Assembly: GCA_964057225.1 (NCBI GenBank)
Contig: OZ059900.1
Location: 19,111,638 to 19,175,637 of the forward strand
Direction of reading: 5' to 3'
From: Auanema rhodensis
Lineage: Eukaryota > Nematoda > Chromadorea > Rhabditida > Rhabditidae
Length of the DNA stretch: 64,000 nucleotides
Part shown: positions 38,998 through 54,046 of the stretch, piece after piece
Layout: every line of letters begins with the position of its first letter
How positions within the stretch are numbered: position 1 is the stretch's first letter
Notes under the pieces: model-generated
What the model saw: only the letters and a program-made list of their open reading frames with translations
Told to the model about the DNA's origin: nothing
The model's database searches: none
Translations under genes and position numbers: made by a program

Positions 38998-41734
38998 CAC
39001 GCCCCTTATGGCTAATATTGATTAAATCGATTTTTGTTCATATGAGTTGTCAAATGCAACGAATTTCAGCGTGTTACACACTAAAATGAAGCATTTCACA
39101 TGCTGAACACTAGAAGAATACAAAAACACAGTATTTCCCATGAGAAATATTTTATTATGCTGGAAAACCAGTTTTTCGAAATTTCGCTGTAAACAAGGTT
39201 TTGACTTACGATTTCATGTGTTCAAACTCATGCAATGTCAATGAAACCTAACTCAAAATTGTTCGTACAACGTCTAGTTCCACTTTCACGACAAAAAAAC
39301 AGGGGTTAGAAAATTAAGGAAATTAGCATATTCTGAGGGCACGCCCCTTATGGCTAATATTGATTAAATCGATTTTTGTTCATATGAGTCGTCAAATGCA
39401 ACGAATTTCAGCGTGTTACAAACTAAAATAAAGCATTTTACATGCTGAACACTAGAAAAATACAAAAACACAGTATTTCCCATGAGAAATATTTTATCAT
39501 GCTGGAAAACCAGTTTTTGGAAATTTCGCTGTAAACAAGGTTTTGACTTACGATTTCATGTGTTCAAACTCATGCAATGTCAATGAAACCTAGCTCAAAA
39601 TTGTTCGTACAACGTCTAGTTCCACTTTCACGACAAAAAAACAGGGGTTAGAAAATTAAGGAAATTAGCATATTCTGAGGGCACGCCCCTTATGGCTAAT
39701 ATTGATTAAATCGATTTTTGTTCATATGAGTCGTCAAATGCAACGAATTTCAGCGTGTTACACATTAAAATGAAGCATTTTACATGCTGAACACTAGAAA
39801 AATACAAAAACACAGTATTTCCCATGAGAAATATTTTATCATGCTGGAAAACCAGTTTTTGGAAATTTCGCTGTAAACAAGGTTTTGACTTACGATTTCA
39901 TGTGTTCAAACTCATGCAATGTCAATGAAACCTAGCTCAAAATTGTTTGTACAACGTCTAGTTCCACTTTCACGACAAAATAAACAGGGGTTAGAAAATT
40001 AAGGAAATTAGCATATTCTGAGGGCACGCCCCTTATGGCTAATATTGATTAAATCGATTTTTGTTCATATGAGTCGTCAAATGCAACGAATTTCAGCGTG
40101 TTACAAACTAAAATGAAGCATTTTACATGCTGAACACTAGAAAAATACAAAAACACAGTGTTTCCCATGAGAAATATTTTATTATGCTGGAAAACCAGTT
40201 TTTGGAAATTTCGCTGTAAACAAGGTTTTGACTTACGATTTCATGTGTTCAAACTCATGCAACGTCAATGAAACCTAGCTCAAAATTGTTCGTACAACGT
40301 CTAGTTCCACTTTCACGACAAAAAAACAGGGGTTAGAAAATTAAGGAAATTAGCATATTCTGAGGGCACGCCCCTTATGGCTAATATTGATTAAATCGAT
40401 TTTTGTTCATATGAGTCGTCAAATGCAACGAATTTCAGCGTGTTACATACTAAAATGAAGCATTTTACATGCTGAACACTAGAAAAATACAAAAACACAG
40501 TATTTCCCATGAGAAATATTTTATTATGCTGGAAAACCAGTTTTTGGAAATTTCGCTGTAAACAAGGTTTTGACTTACGATTTCATGTGTTCAAACTCAT
40601 GCAATGTCAATGAAACCTAGCTCAAAATTGTTCGTACAACGTCTAGTTCCACTTTCACGACAAAAAAACAAGGGTTAGAAAATTAAGGAAATTAGCATAT
40701 TCTGAGGGCACGCCCCTTATGGCTAATATTGATTAAATCGATTTTTGTTCATATGAGTCGTCAAATGCAACGAATTTCAGCGTGTTACAAACTAAAATGA
40801 AGCATTTTACATGCTGAACACTAGAAAAATACAAAAACACAGTATTTCTCATGAGAAATATTTTATTATGCTGGAAAACCAGTTTTTGGAAATTTCGCTG
40901 TAAACAAGGTTTTGACTTACGATTTCATGTGTTCAAACTCATGCAATGTCAATGAAACCTAGCTCAAAATTGTTCGTACAACGTCTAGTTCCACTTTCAC
41001 GACAAAAAAACAGGGGTTAGAAAATTAAGGAAATTAGCATATTCTGAGGGCACGCCCCTTATGGCTAATATTGATTAAATCGATTTTTGTTCATATGAGT
41101 CGTCAAATGCAACGAATTTCAGCGTGTTACATACTAAAATGAAGCATTTTACATGCTGAACACTAGAAAAATACAAAAACACAGTATTTCCCATGAGAAA
41201 TATTTTATCATGCTGGAAAACCAGTTTTTGGAAATTTCGCTGTAAACAAGGTTTTGACTTACGATTTCATGTGTTCAAACTCATGCAATGTCAATGAAAC
41301 CTAGCTCAAAATTGTTTGTACAACGTCTAGTTCCACTTTCACGACAAAAAAACAAGGGTTAGAAAATTAAGGAAATTAGCATATTCTGAGGGCACGCCCC
41401 TTATGGCTAATATTGATTAAATCGAATTTTGTTCATATGAGTCGTCAAATGCAACGAATTTCAGCGTGTTACATACTAAAATGAAGCATTTTACATGCTG
41501 AACACTAGAAAAATACAAAAACACAGTATTTCCCATGAGAAATATTTTATCATGCTGGAAAACCAGTTTTTGGAAATTTCGCTGTAAACAAGGTTTTGAC
41601 TTACGATTTCATGTGTTCAAACTCATGCAATGTCAATGAAACCTAGCTCAAAATTGTTTGTACAACGTCTAGTTCCACTTTCACGACAAAAAAACAGGGG
41701 TTAGAAAATTAAGGAAATTAGCATATTCTGAGGG
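38998..41734 (+). repeat. Second copy of the 3079-bp repeat (U115-U122)
   Basis: U115 is a C unit with 51T and 254A, and U116 has 82A and 91A. Together they repeat the C-then-91A order of U97-U98. U117-U122 then match U108-U113 unit by unit, including the extra T (U117), 239C (U118), 141T (U120) and 34A (U122). The unit with 80T, present as U99 and U107, is absent here, so one unit was lost from this copy or gained in the others. Confidence 0.92.
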
Positions 41735-44700
41735 CACGCCCCTTATGGCTAATATTGATTAAATCGATTTTTGTTCATATGAGTCGTCAAATGCAACGAA
41801 TTTCAGCGTGTTACAAACTAAAATGAAGCATTTTACATGCTGAACACTAGAAAAATACAAAAACACAGTGTTTCCCATGAGAAATATTTTATTATGCTGG
41901 AAAACCAGTTTTTGGAAATTTCGCTGTAAACAAGGTTTTGACTTACGATTTCATGTGTTCAAACTCATGCAACGTCAATGAAACCTAGCTCAAAATTGTT
42001 CGTACAACGTCTATTTCCACTTTCACGACAAAAAAACAGGGGTTAGAAAATTAAGGAAATTAGCATATTCTGAGGGCACGCCCCTTATGGCTAATATTGA
42101 TTAAATCGATTTTTGTTCATATGAGTCGTCAAATGCAACGAATTTCAGCGTGTTACACACTAAAATGAAGCATTTCACATGCTGAACACTAGAAAAATAC
42201 AAAAACACAGTATTTCCCATGAGAAATATTTTATTATGCTGGAAAACCAGTTTTTGGAAATTTCGCTGTAAACAAGGTTTTGACTTACGATTTCATGTGT
42301 TCAAACTCATGCAATGTCAATGAAACCTAGCTCAAAATTGTTCGTACAACGTCTAGTTCCACTTTCACGACAAAAAAACAGGGGTTAGAAAATTAAGGAA
42401 ATTAGCATATTCTGAGGGCACGCCCCTTATGGCTAATATTGATTAAATCGATTTTTGTTCATATGAGTCGTCAAATGCAACGAATTTCAGCGTGTTACAA
42501 ACTAAAATGAAGCATTTTACATGCTGAACACTAGAAAAATACAAAAACACAGTGTTTCCCATGAGAAATATTTTATTATGCTGGAAAACCAGTTTTTGGA
42601 AATTTCGCTGTAAACAAGGTTTTGACTTACGATTTCATGTGTTCAAACTCATGCAATGTTAATGAAACCTAGCTCAAAATTGTTCGTACAACGTCTAGTT
42701 CCACTTTCACGACAAAAAAACAGGGGTTAGAAAATTAAGGAAATTAGCATATTCTGAGGGCACGCCCCTTATGGCTAATATTGATTAAATCGATTTTTGT
42801 TCATATGAGTCGTCAAATGCAACGAATTTCAGCGTGTTACATACTAAAATGAAGCATTTTACATGCTGAACACTAGATAAATACAAAAACACAGTATTTC
42901 CCATGAGAAATATTTTATTATGCTGGAAAACCAGTTTTTGGAAATTTCGCTGTAAACAAGGTTTTGACTTACGATTTCATGTGTTCAAACTCATGCAATG
43001 TCAATGAAACCTAGCTCAAAATTGTTCGTACAACGTCTAGTTCCACTTTCACGACAAAAAAACAGGGGTTAGAAAATTAAGGAAATTAGCATATTCTGAG
43101 GGCACGCCCCTTATGGCTAATATTGATTAAATCGATTTTTGTTCATATGAGTCGTCAAATGCAACGAATTTCAGCGTGTTACATACTAAAATGAAGCATT
43201 TTACATGCTGAACACTAGAAAAATACAAAAACACTGTATTTCCCATGAGAAATATTTTATTATGCTGGAAAACCAGTTTTTGGAAATTTCGCTGTAAACA
43301 AGGTTTTGACTTACGATTTCATGTGTTCAAACTCATGCAATGTCAATGAAACCTAGCTCAAAATTGTTCGTACAACGTCTAGTTCCACTTTCACGACAAA
43401 AAAACAGGGGTTAGAAAATTAAGGAAATTAGCATATTCTGAGGGCACGCCCCTTATGGCTAATATTGATTAAATCGATTTTTGTTCATATGAGTCGTCAA
43501 ATGCAACGAATTTCAGCGTGTTACATACTAAAATGAAGCATTTTACATGCTGAACACTAGAAGAATACAAAAACACAGTATTTCCCATGAGAAATATTTT
43601 ATTATGCTGGAAAACCAGTTTGTGGAAATTTCGCTGTAAACAAGGTTTTGACTTACGATTTCATGTGTTCAAACTCATGCAATGTTAATGAAACCTAGCT
43701 CAAAATTGTTCGTACAACGTCTAGTTCCACTTTCACGACAAAAAAACAGGGGTTAGAAAATTAAGGAAATTAGCATATTCTGAGGGCACGCCCCTTATGG
43801 CTAATATTGATTAAATCGATTTTTGTTCATATGAGTCGTCAAATGCAACGAATTTCAGCGTGTTACATACTAAAATGAAGCATTTTACATGCTGAACACT
43901 AGAAAAATACAAAAACACAGTATTTCCCATGAGAAATATTTTATCATGCTGGAAAACCAGTTTTTGGAAATTTCGCTGTAAACAAGGTTTTGACTTACGA
44001 TTTCATGTGTTCAAACTCATGCAATGTCAATGAAACCTAGCTCAAAATTGTTTGTACAACGTCTAGTTCCACTTTCACGACAAAAAAACAAGGGTTAGAA
44101 AATTAAGGAAATTAGCATATTCTGAGGGCACGCCCCTTATGGCTAATATTGATTAAATCGATTTTTGTTCATATGAGTCGTCAAATGCAACGAATTTCAG
44201 CGTGTTACATACTAAAATGAAGCATTTTACATGCTGAACACTAGAAAAATACAAAAACACAGTATTTCCCATGAGAAATATTTTATTATGCTGGAAAACC
44301 AGTTTTTGGAAATTTCGCTGTAAACAAGGTTTTGACTTACGATTTCATGTGTTCAAACTCATGCAATGTCAATGAAACCTAGCTCAAAATTGTTCGTACA
44401 ACGTCTAGTTCCACTTTCACGACAAAAAAACAGGGGTTAGAAAATTAAGGAAATTAGCATATTCTGAGGGCACGCCCCTTATGGCTAATATTGATTAAAT
44501 CGATTTTTGTTCATATGAGTCGTCAAATGCAACGAATTTCAGCGTGTTACATACTAAAATGAAGCATTTTACATGCTGAACACTAGAAAAATACAAAAAC
44601 ACAGTATTTCCCATGAGAAATATTTTATTATGCTGGAAAACCAGTTTTTGGAAATTTCGCTGTAAACAAGGTTTTGACTTACGATTTCATGTGTTCAAAG

Positions 44701-45838
44701 TCATGCAATGTCAATGAAACCTAGCTCAAAATTGTTCGTACAACGTCTAGTTCCACTTTCACGACAAAAAAACAGGGGTTAGAAAATTAAGGAAATTAGC
44801 ATATTCTGAGGGCACGCCCCTTATGGGTAATATTGATTAAATCGATTTTTGTTCATATGAGTCGTCAAATGCAACGAATTTCAGCGTGTTACATACTAAA
44901 ATGAAGCATTTTACATGCTGAACACTAGAAGAATACAAAAACACAGTATTTCCCATGAGAAATATTTTATTATGCTGGAAAACCAGTTTTTGGAAATTTC
45001 GCTGTAAACAAGGTTTTGACTTACGATTTCATGTGTTCAAACTCATGCAATGTCAATGAAACCTAGCTCAAAATTGTTCGTACAACGTCTAGTTCCACTT
45101 TCACGACAAAAAAACAGGGGTTAGAAAATTAAGGAAATTAGCATATTCTGAGGGCACGCCCCTTATGGCTAATATTGATTAAATCGATTTTTGTTCATAT
45201 GAGTCGTCAAATGCAACGAATTTCAGCGTGTTACATACTAAAATGAAGCATTTTACATGCTGAACACTAGAAAAATACAAAAACACAGTATTTCCCATGA
45301 GAAATATTTTATCATGCTGGAAAACCAGTTTTTGGAAATTTCGCTGTAAACAAGGTTTTGACTTACGATTTCATGTGTTCAAACTCATGCAATGTCAATG
45401 AAACCTAGCTCAAAATTGTTCGTACAACGTCTAGTTCCACTTTCACGACAAAAAAACAGGGGTTAGAAAATTAAGGAAATTAGCATATTCTGAGGGCACG
45501 CCCCTTATGGCTAATATTGATTAAATCGATTTTTGTTCATATGAGTTGTCAAATGCAACGAATTTCAGCGTGTTACACATTAAAATGAAGCATTTTACAT
45601 TCTGAACACTAGAAAAATACAAAAACACAGTATTTCCCATGAGAAATATTTTATTATGCTGGAAAACCAGTTTTTGGAAATTTCGCTGTAAACAAGGTTT
45701 TGACTTACGATTTCATGTGTTCAAACTCATGCAATGTCAATGAAACCTAGCTCAAAATTGTTCGTACAACGTCTAGTTCCACTTTCACGACAAAAAAACA
45801 GGGGTTAGAAAATTAAGGAAATTAGCATATTCTGAGGG
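41735..45838 (+). repeat. Array segment U123-U134
   Basis: U123 is an E unit with 280T (ctatttcc), shared only with U157, and is followed by a G unit as U157 is. U125 is an E unit with 242T. U126 (118T, agataaatac), U127 (133T, cactgtatt) and U128 (D with 242T) match U174, U175 and U176 in order, 16416 bp (48 units) downstream. U131 has a private caaagtcatg, U132 a private gggtaat at position 15. U134 is an F unit with 51T and 105T. No gene is seen. Confidence 0.87.
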
Positions 45839-48800
45839 CACGCCCCTTATGGCTAATATTGATTAAATCGATTTTTGTTCATATGAGTCGTCAAATGCAA
45901 CGAATTTCAGCGTGTTACAAACTAAAATGAAGCATTTTACATGCTGAACACTAGAAAAATACAAAAACACAGTGTTTCCCATGAGAAATATTTTATTATG
46001 CTGGAAAACCAGTTTTTGGAAATTTCGCTGTAAACAAGGTTTTGACTTACGATTTCATGTGTTCAAACTCATGCAATGTCAATGAAACCTAGCTCAAAAT
46101 TGTTCGTACAACGTCTAGTTCCACTTTCACGACAAAAAAACAGGGGTTAGAAAATTAAGGAAATTAGCATATTCTGAGGGCACGCCCCTTATGGCTAATA
46201 TTGATTAAATCGATTTTTGTTCATATGAGTCGTCAAATGCAACGAATTTCAGCGTGTTACATACTAAAATGAAGCATTTTACATGCTGAACACTAGAAAA
46301 ATACAAAAACACAGTATTCCCCATGAGAAATATTTTATTATGCTGGAAAACCAGTTTTTGGAAATTTCGCTGTAAACAAGGTTTTGACTTACGATTTCAT
46401 GTGTTCAAACTCATGCAATGTCAATGAAACCTAGCTCAAAATTGTTCGTACAACGTCTAGTTCCACTTTCACGACAAAAAAACAGGGGTTAGAAAATTAA
46501 GGAAATTAGCATATTCTGAGGGCACGCCCCTTATGGCTAATATTGATTAAATCGATTTTTGTTCATATGAGTCGTCAAATGCAACGAATTTCAGCGTGTT
46601 ACATACTAAAATGAAGCATTTTACATGCTGAACACTAGAAAAATACAAAAACACAGTATTTCCCATGAGAAATATTTTATCATGCTGGAAAACCAGTTTT
46701 TGGAAATTTCGCTGTAAACAAGGTTTTGACTTACGATTTCATGTGTTCAAACTCATGCAATGTCAATGAAACCTAGCTCAAAATTGTTCGTACAACGTCT
46801 AGTTCCACTTTCACGACAAAAAAACAGGGGTTAGAAAATTAAGGAAATTAGCATATTCTGAGGGCACGCCCCTTATGGCTAATATTGATTAAATCGATTT
46901 TTGTTCATATGAGTCGTCAAATGCAACGAATTTCAGCGTGTTACACATTAAAATGAAGCATTTTACATTCTGAACACTAGAAAAATACAAAAACACAGTA
47001 TTTCCCATGAGAAATATTTTATCATGCTGGAAAACCAGTTTTTGGAAATTTCGCTGTAAACAAGGTTTTGACTTACGATTTCATGTGTTCAAACTCATGC
47101 AATGTCAATGAAACCTAGCTCAAAATTGTTTGTACAACGTCTAGTTCCACTTTCACGACAAAAAAACAGGGGTTAGAAAATTAAGGAAATTAGCATATTC
47201 TGAGGGCACGCCCCTTATGGCTAATATTGATTAAATCGATTTTTGTTCATATGAGTCGTCAAATGCAACGAATTTCAGCGTGTTACAAACTAAAATGAAG
47301 CATTTTACATGCTGAACACTAGAAAAATACAAAAACACAGTGTTTCCCATGAGAAATATTTTATTATGCTGGAAAACCAGTTTTTGGAAATTTCGCTGTA
47401 AACAAGGTTTTGACTTACGATTTCATGTGTTCAAACTCATGCAACGTCAATGAAACCTAGCTCAAAATTGTTCGTACAACGTCTAGTTCAACTTTCACGA
47501 CAAAAAAACAGGGGTTACAAAATTAAGGAAATTAGCATATTCTGAGGGCACGCCCCTTATGGCTAATATTGATTAAATCGATTTTTGTTCATATGAGTCG
47601 TCAAATGCAACGAATTTCAGCGTGTTACATACTAAAATGAAGCATTTTACATGCTGAACACTAGAAAAATACAAAAACACAGTGTTTCCCATGAGAAATA
47701 TTTTATTATGCTGGAAAACCAGTTTTTGGAAATTTCGCTGTAAACAAGGTTTTGACTTACGATTTCATGTGTTCAAACTCATGCAACGTCAATGAAACCT
47801 AGCTCAAAATTGTTCGTACAACGTCTAGTTCCACTTTCACGACAAAAAAACAGGGGTTAGAAAATTAAGGAAATTAGCATATTCTGAGGGCACGCCCCTT
47901 ATGGCTAATATTGATTAAATCGATTTTTGTTCATATGAGTCGTCAAATGCAACGAATTTCAGCGTGTTACACATTAAAATGAAGCATTTTACATGCTGAA
48001 CACTAGAAAAATACAAAAACACAGTATTTCCCATGAGAAATATTTTATCATGCTGGAAAACCAGTTTTTCGAAATTTCGCTGTAAACAAGGTTTTGACTT
48101 ACGATTTCATGTGTTCAAACTCATGCAATGTCAATGAAACCTAGCTCAAAATTGTTCGTACAACGTCTAGTTCCACTTTCACGACAAAAAAACAGGGGTT
48201 AGAAAATTAAGGAAATTAGCATATTCTGAGGGCACGCCCCTTATGGCTAATATTGATTAAATCGATTTTTGTTCATATGAGTTGTCAAATGCAACGAATT
48301 TCAGCGTGTTACACATTAAAATGAAGCATTTTACATTCTGAACACTAGAAAAATACAAAAACACAGTATTTCCCATGAGAAATATTTTATCATGCTGGAA
48401 AACCAGTTTTTGGAAATTTCGCTGTAAACAAGGTTTTGACTTACGATTTCATGTGTTCAAACTCATGCAATGTCAATGAAACCTAGCTCAAAATTGTTTG
48501 TACAACGTCTAGTTCCACTTTCACGACAAAAAAACAGGGGTTAGAAAATTAAGGAAATTAGCATATTCTGAGGGCACGCCCCTTATGGCTAATATTGATT
48601 AAATCGATTTTTGTTCATATGAGTCGTCAAATGCAACGAATTTCAGCGTGTTACAAACTAAAATGAAGCATTTTACATGCTGAACACTAGAAAAATACAA
48701 AAACACAGTGTTTCCCATGAGAAATATTTTATTATGCTGGAAAACCAGTTTTTGGAAATTTCGCTGTAAACAAGGTTTTGACTTACGATTTCATGTGTTC

Positions 48801-51310
48801 AAACTCATGCAACGTCAATGAAACCTAGCTCAAAATTGTTCGTACAACGTCTAGTTCCACTTTCACGACAAAAAAACAGGGGTTAGAAAATTAAGGAAAT
48901 TAGCATATTCTGAGGGCACGCCCCTTATGGCTAATATTGATTAAATCGATTTTTGTTCATATGAGTCGTCAAATGCAACGAATTTCAGCGTGTTACATAC
49001 TAAAATGAAGCATTTTACATGCTGAACACTAGAAAAATACAAAAACACAGTATTTCCCATGAGAAATATTTTATCATGCTGGAAAACCAGTTTTTGGAAA
49101 TTTCGCTGTAAACAAGGTTTTGACTTACGATTTCATGTGTTCAAACTCATGCAATGTCAATGAAACCTAGCTCAAAATTGTTTGTACAACGTCTAGTTCC
49201 ACTTTCACGACAAAAAAACAGGGGTTAGAAAATTAAGGAAATTAGCATATTCTGAGGGCACGCCCCTTATGGCTAATATTGATTAAATCGATTTTTGTTC
49301 ATATGAGTCGTCAAATGCAACGAATTTCAGCGTGTTACACATTAAAATGAAGCATTTTACATGCTGAACACTAGAAAAATACAAAAACACAGTATTTCCC
49401 ATGAGAAATATTTTATCATGCTGGAAAACCAGTTTTTGGAAATTTCGCTGTAAACAAGGTTTTGACTTACGATTTCATGTGTTCAAACTCATGCAATGTC
49501 AATGAAACCTAGCTCAAAATTGTTTGTACAACGTCTAGTTCCACTTTCACGACAAAAAAACAGGGGTTAGAAAATTAAGGAAATTAGCATATTCTGAGGG
49601 CACGCCCCTTATGGCTAATATTGATTAAATCGATTTTTGTTCATATGAGTCGTCAAATGCAACGAATTTCAGCGTGTTACACACTAAAATGAAGCATTTC
49701 ACATGCTGAACACTAGAAAAATACAAAAACACAGTATTTCCCATGAGAAATATTTTATTATGCTGGAAAACCAGTTTTTGGAAATTTCGCTGTAAACAAG
49801 GTTTTGACTTACGATTTCATGTGTTCAAACTCATGCAATGTCAATGAAACCTAGCTCAAAATTGTTCGTACAACGTCTAGTTCCACTTTCACGACAAAAA
49901 AACAGGGGTTAGAAAATTAAGGAAATTAGCATATTCTGAGGGCACGCCCCTTATGGCTAATATTGATTAAATCGATTTTTGTTCATATGAGTCGTCAAAT
50001 GCAACGAATTTCAGCGTGTTACAAACTAAAATGAAGCATTTTACATGCTGAACACTAGAAAAATACAAAAACACAGTGTTTCCCATGAGAAATATTTTAT
50101 TATGCTGGAAAACCAGTTTTTGGAAATTTCGCTGTAAACAAGGTTTTGACTTACGATTTCATGTGTTCAAACTCATGCAATGTCAATGAAACCTAGCTCA
50201 AAATTGTTCGTACAACGTCTAGTTCCACTTTCACGACAAAAAAACAGGGGTTAGAAAATTAAGGAAATTAGCATATTCTGAGGGCACGCCCCTTATGGCT
50301 AATATTGATTAAATCGATTTTTGTTCATATGAGTCGTCAAATGCAACGAATTTCAGCGTGTTACATACTAAAATGAAGCATTTTACATGCTGAACACTAG
50401 AAAAATACAAAAACACAGTATTCCCCATGAGAAATATTTTATTATGCTGGAAAACCAGTTTTTGGAAATTTCGCTGTAAACAAGGTTTTGACTTACGATT
50501 TCATGTGTTCAAACTCATGCAATGTCAATGAAACCTAGCTCAAAATTGTTCGTACAACGTCTAGTTCCACTTTCACGACAAAAAAACAGGGGTTAGAAAA
50601 TTAAGGAAATTAGCATATTCTGAGGGCACGCCCCTTATGGCTAATATTGATTAAATCGATTTTTGTTCATATGAGTCGTCAAATGCAACGAATTTCAGCG
50701 TGTTACATACTAAAATGAAGCATTTTACATGCTGAACACTAGAAAAATACAAAAACACAGTATTTCCCATGAGAAATATTTTATCATGCTGGAAAACCAG
50801 TTTTTGGAAATTTCGCTGTAAACAAGGTTTTGACTTACGATTTCATGTGTTCAAACTCATGCAATGTCAATGAAACCTAGCTCAAAATTGTTCGTACAAC
50901 GTCTAGTTCCACTTTCACGACAAAAAAACAGGGGTTAGAAAATTAAGGAAATTAGCATATTCTGAGGGCACGCCCCTTATGGCTAATATTGATTAAATCG
51001 ATTTTTGTTCATATGAGTCGTCAAATGCAACGAATTTCAGCGTGTTACACATTAAAATGAAGCATTTTACATTCTGAACACTAGAAAAATACAAAAACAC
51101 AGTATTTCCCATGAGAAATATTTTATCATGCTGGAAAACCAGTTTTTGGAAATTTCGCTGTAAACAAGGTTTTGACTTACGATTTCATGTGTTCAAACTC
51201 ATGCAATGTCAATGAAACCTAGCTCAAAATTGTTTGTACAACGTCTAGTTCCACTTTCACGACAAAAAAACAGGGGTTAGAAAATTAAGGAAATTAGCAT
51301 ATTCTGAGGG
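45839..51310 (+). repeat. Array segment U135-U150 with a 12-unit (4104-bp) period
   Basis: U135-U139 (E, H, unit with 159C and 267C, F unit with 105T, E unit with 284A and 312C) recur as U147-U151 at exactly 4104 bp. In between, U140 mixes 82T with E marks 136G and 239C, U141 is an F unit with C-type 180C, U142 repeats 51T and 105T of U134, U145 is an F unit, and U146 is a G unit. The unit ending ttcaac...ttacaa (284A, 312C), first seen as U139 at 47207, becomes the lead unit of the 3-unit repeat that follows. Confidence 0.87.
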
Positions 51311-53362
51311 CACGCCCCTTATGGCTAATATTGATTAAATCGATTTTTGTTCATATGAGTCGTCAAATGCAACGAATTTCAGCGTGTTACAAACTAAAAT
51401 GAAGCATTTTACATGCTGAACACTAGAAAAATACAAAAACACAGTGTTTCCCATGAGAAATATTTTATTATGCTGGAAAACCAGTTTTTGGAAATTTCGC
51501 TGTAAACAAGGTTTTGACTTACGATTTCATGTGTTCAAACTCATGCAACGTCAATGAAACCTAGCTCAAAATTGTTCGTACAACGTCTAGTTCAACTTTC
51601 ACGACAAAAAAACAGGGGTTACAAAATTAAGGAAATTAGCATATTCTGAGGGCACGCCCCTTATGGCTAATATTGATTAAATCGATTTTTGTTCATATGA
51701 GTCGTCAAATGCAACGAATTTCAGCGTGTTACATACTAAAATGAAGCATTTTACATGCTGAACACTAGAAAAATACAAAAACACAGTATTTCCCATGAGA
51801 AATATTTTATCATGCTGGAAAACCAGTTTTTGGAAATTTCGCTGTAAACAAGGTTTTGACTTACGATTTCATGTGTTCAAACTCATGCAATGTCAATGAA
51901 ACCTAGCTCAAAATTGTTTGTACAACGTCTAGTTCCACTTTCACGACAAAAAAACAGGGGTTAGAAAATTAAGGAAATTAGCATATTCTGAGGGCACGCC
52001 CCTTATGGCCAATATTGATTAAATCGATTTTTGTTCATATGAGTCGTCAAATGCAACGAATTTCAGCGTGTTACACATTAAAATGAAGCATTTTACATGC
52101 TGAACACTAGAAAAATACAAAAACACAGTGTTTCCCATGAGAAATATTTTATCATGCTGGAAAACCAGTTTTTGGAAATTTCGCTGTAAACAAGGTTTTG
52201 ACTTACGATTTCATGTGTTCAAACTCATGCAATGTCAATGAAACCTAGCTCAAAATTGTTTGTACAACGTCTAGTTCCACTTTCACGACAAAAAAACAGG
52301 GGTTAGAAAATTAAGGAAATTAGCATATTCTGAGGGCACGCCCCTTATGGCTAATATTGATTAAATCGATTTTTGTTCATATGAGTCGTCAAATGCAACG
52401 AATTTCAGCGTGTTACAAACTAAAATGAAGCATTTTACATGCTGAACACTAGAAAAATACAAAAACACAGTGTTTCCCATGAGAAATATTTTATTATGCT
52501 GGAAAACCAGTTTTTGGAAATTTCGCTGTAAACAAGGTTTTGACTTACGATTTCATGTGTTCAAACTCATGCAACGTCAATGAAACCTAGCTCAAAATTG
52601 TTCGTACAACGTCTAGTTCAACTTTCACGACAAAAAAACAGGGGTTACAAAATTAAGGAAATTAGCATATTCTGAGGGCACGCCCCTTATGGCTAATATT
52701 GATTAAATCGATTTTTGTTCATATGAGTCGTCAAATGCAACGAATTTCAGCGTGTTACATACTAAAATGAAGCATTTTACATGCTGAACACTAGAAAAAT
52801 ACAAAAACACAGTATTTCCCATGAGAAATATTTTATCATGCTGGAAAACCAGTTTTTGGAAATTTCGCTGTAAACAAGGTTTTGACTTACGATTTCATGT
52901 GTTCAAACTCATGCAATGTCAATGAAACCTAGCTCAAAATTGTTTGTACAACGTCTAGTTCCACTTTCACGACAAAAAAACAGGGGTTAGAAAATTAAGG
53001 AAATTAGCATATTCTGAGGGCACGCCCCTTATGGCCAATATTGATTAAATCGATTTTTGTTCATATGAGTCGTCAAATGCAACGAATTTCAGCGTGTTAC
53101 ACATTAAAATGAAGCATTTTACATGCTGAACACTAGAAAAATACAAAAACACAGTATTTCCCATGAGAAATATTTTATCATGCTGGAAAACCAGTTTTTG
53201 GAAATTTCGCTGTAAACAAGGTTTTGACTTACGATTTCATGTGTTCAAACTCATGCAATGTCAATGAAACCTAGCTCAAAATTGTTTGTACAACGTCTAG
53301 TTCCACTTTCACGACAAAAAAACAGGGGTTAGAAAATTAAGGAAATTAGCATATTCTGAGGG
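51311..53362 (+). repeat. 3-unit higher-order repeat, two copies (U151-U156)
   Basis: Each 1026-bp copy is an E unit with 239C, 284A and 312C, then an A-like unit with 305G, then an F unit with 16C (ggccaat). The F unit of the first copy (U153) has 136G while that of the second (U156) has 136A. This odd pair recurs in the same order in the next block (U161 and U164), exactly 2736 bp on. Confidence 0.93.
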
Positions 53363-54046
53363 CACGCCCCTTATGGCTAATATTGATTAAATCGATTTTT
53401 GTTCATATGAGTCGTCAAATGCAACGAATTTCAGCGTGTTACAAACTAAAATGAAGCATTTTACATGCTGAACACTAGAAAAATACAAAAACACAGTGTT
53501 TCCCATGAGAAATATTTTATTATGCTGGAAAACCAGTTTTTGGAAATTTCGCTGTAAACAAGGTTTTGACTTACGATTTCATGTGTTCAAACTCATGCAA
53601 CGTCAATGAAACCTAGCTCAAAATTGTTCGTACAACGTCTATTTCCACTTTCACGACAAAAAAACAGGGGTTAGAAAATTAAGGAAATTAGCATATTCTG
53701 AGGGCACGCCCCTTATGGCTAATATTGATTAAATCGATTTTTGTTCATATGAGTCGTCAAATGCAACGAATTTCAGCGTGTTACACACTAAAATGAAGCA
53801 TTTCACATGCTGAACACTAGAAAAATACAAAAACACAGTATTTCCCATGAGAAATATTTTATTATGCTGGAAAACCAGTTTTTGGAAATTTCGCTGTAAA
53901 CAAGGTTTTGACTTACGATTTCATGTGTTCAAACTCATGCAATGTCAATGAAACCTAGCTCAAAATTGTTCGTACAACGTCTAGTTCCACTTTCACGGCA
54001 AAAAAACAGGGGTTAGAAAATTAAGGAAATTAGCATATTCTGAGGG
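53363..54046 (+). repeat. Two-unit E-G insert between the 3-unit repeats (U157-U158)
   Basis: U157 (E, 239C, 280T) and U158 (G, with private cacggcaaa) interrupt the 3-unit series. The E(280T)-G pair is otherwise found only at U123-U124, 11628 bp (34 units) upstream. The insert is in phase with its neighbours, with no change of register at either edge, so it arrived by exchange in register or was part of an ancestral eight-unit repeat. Confidence 0.88.
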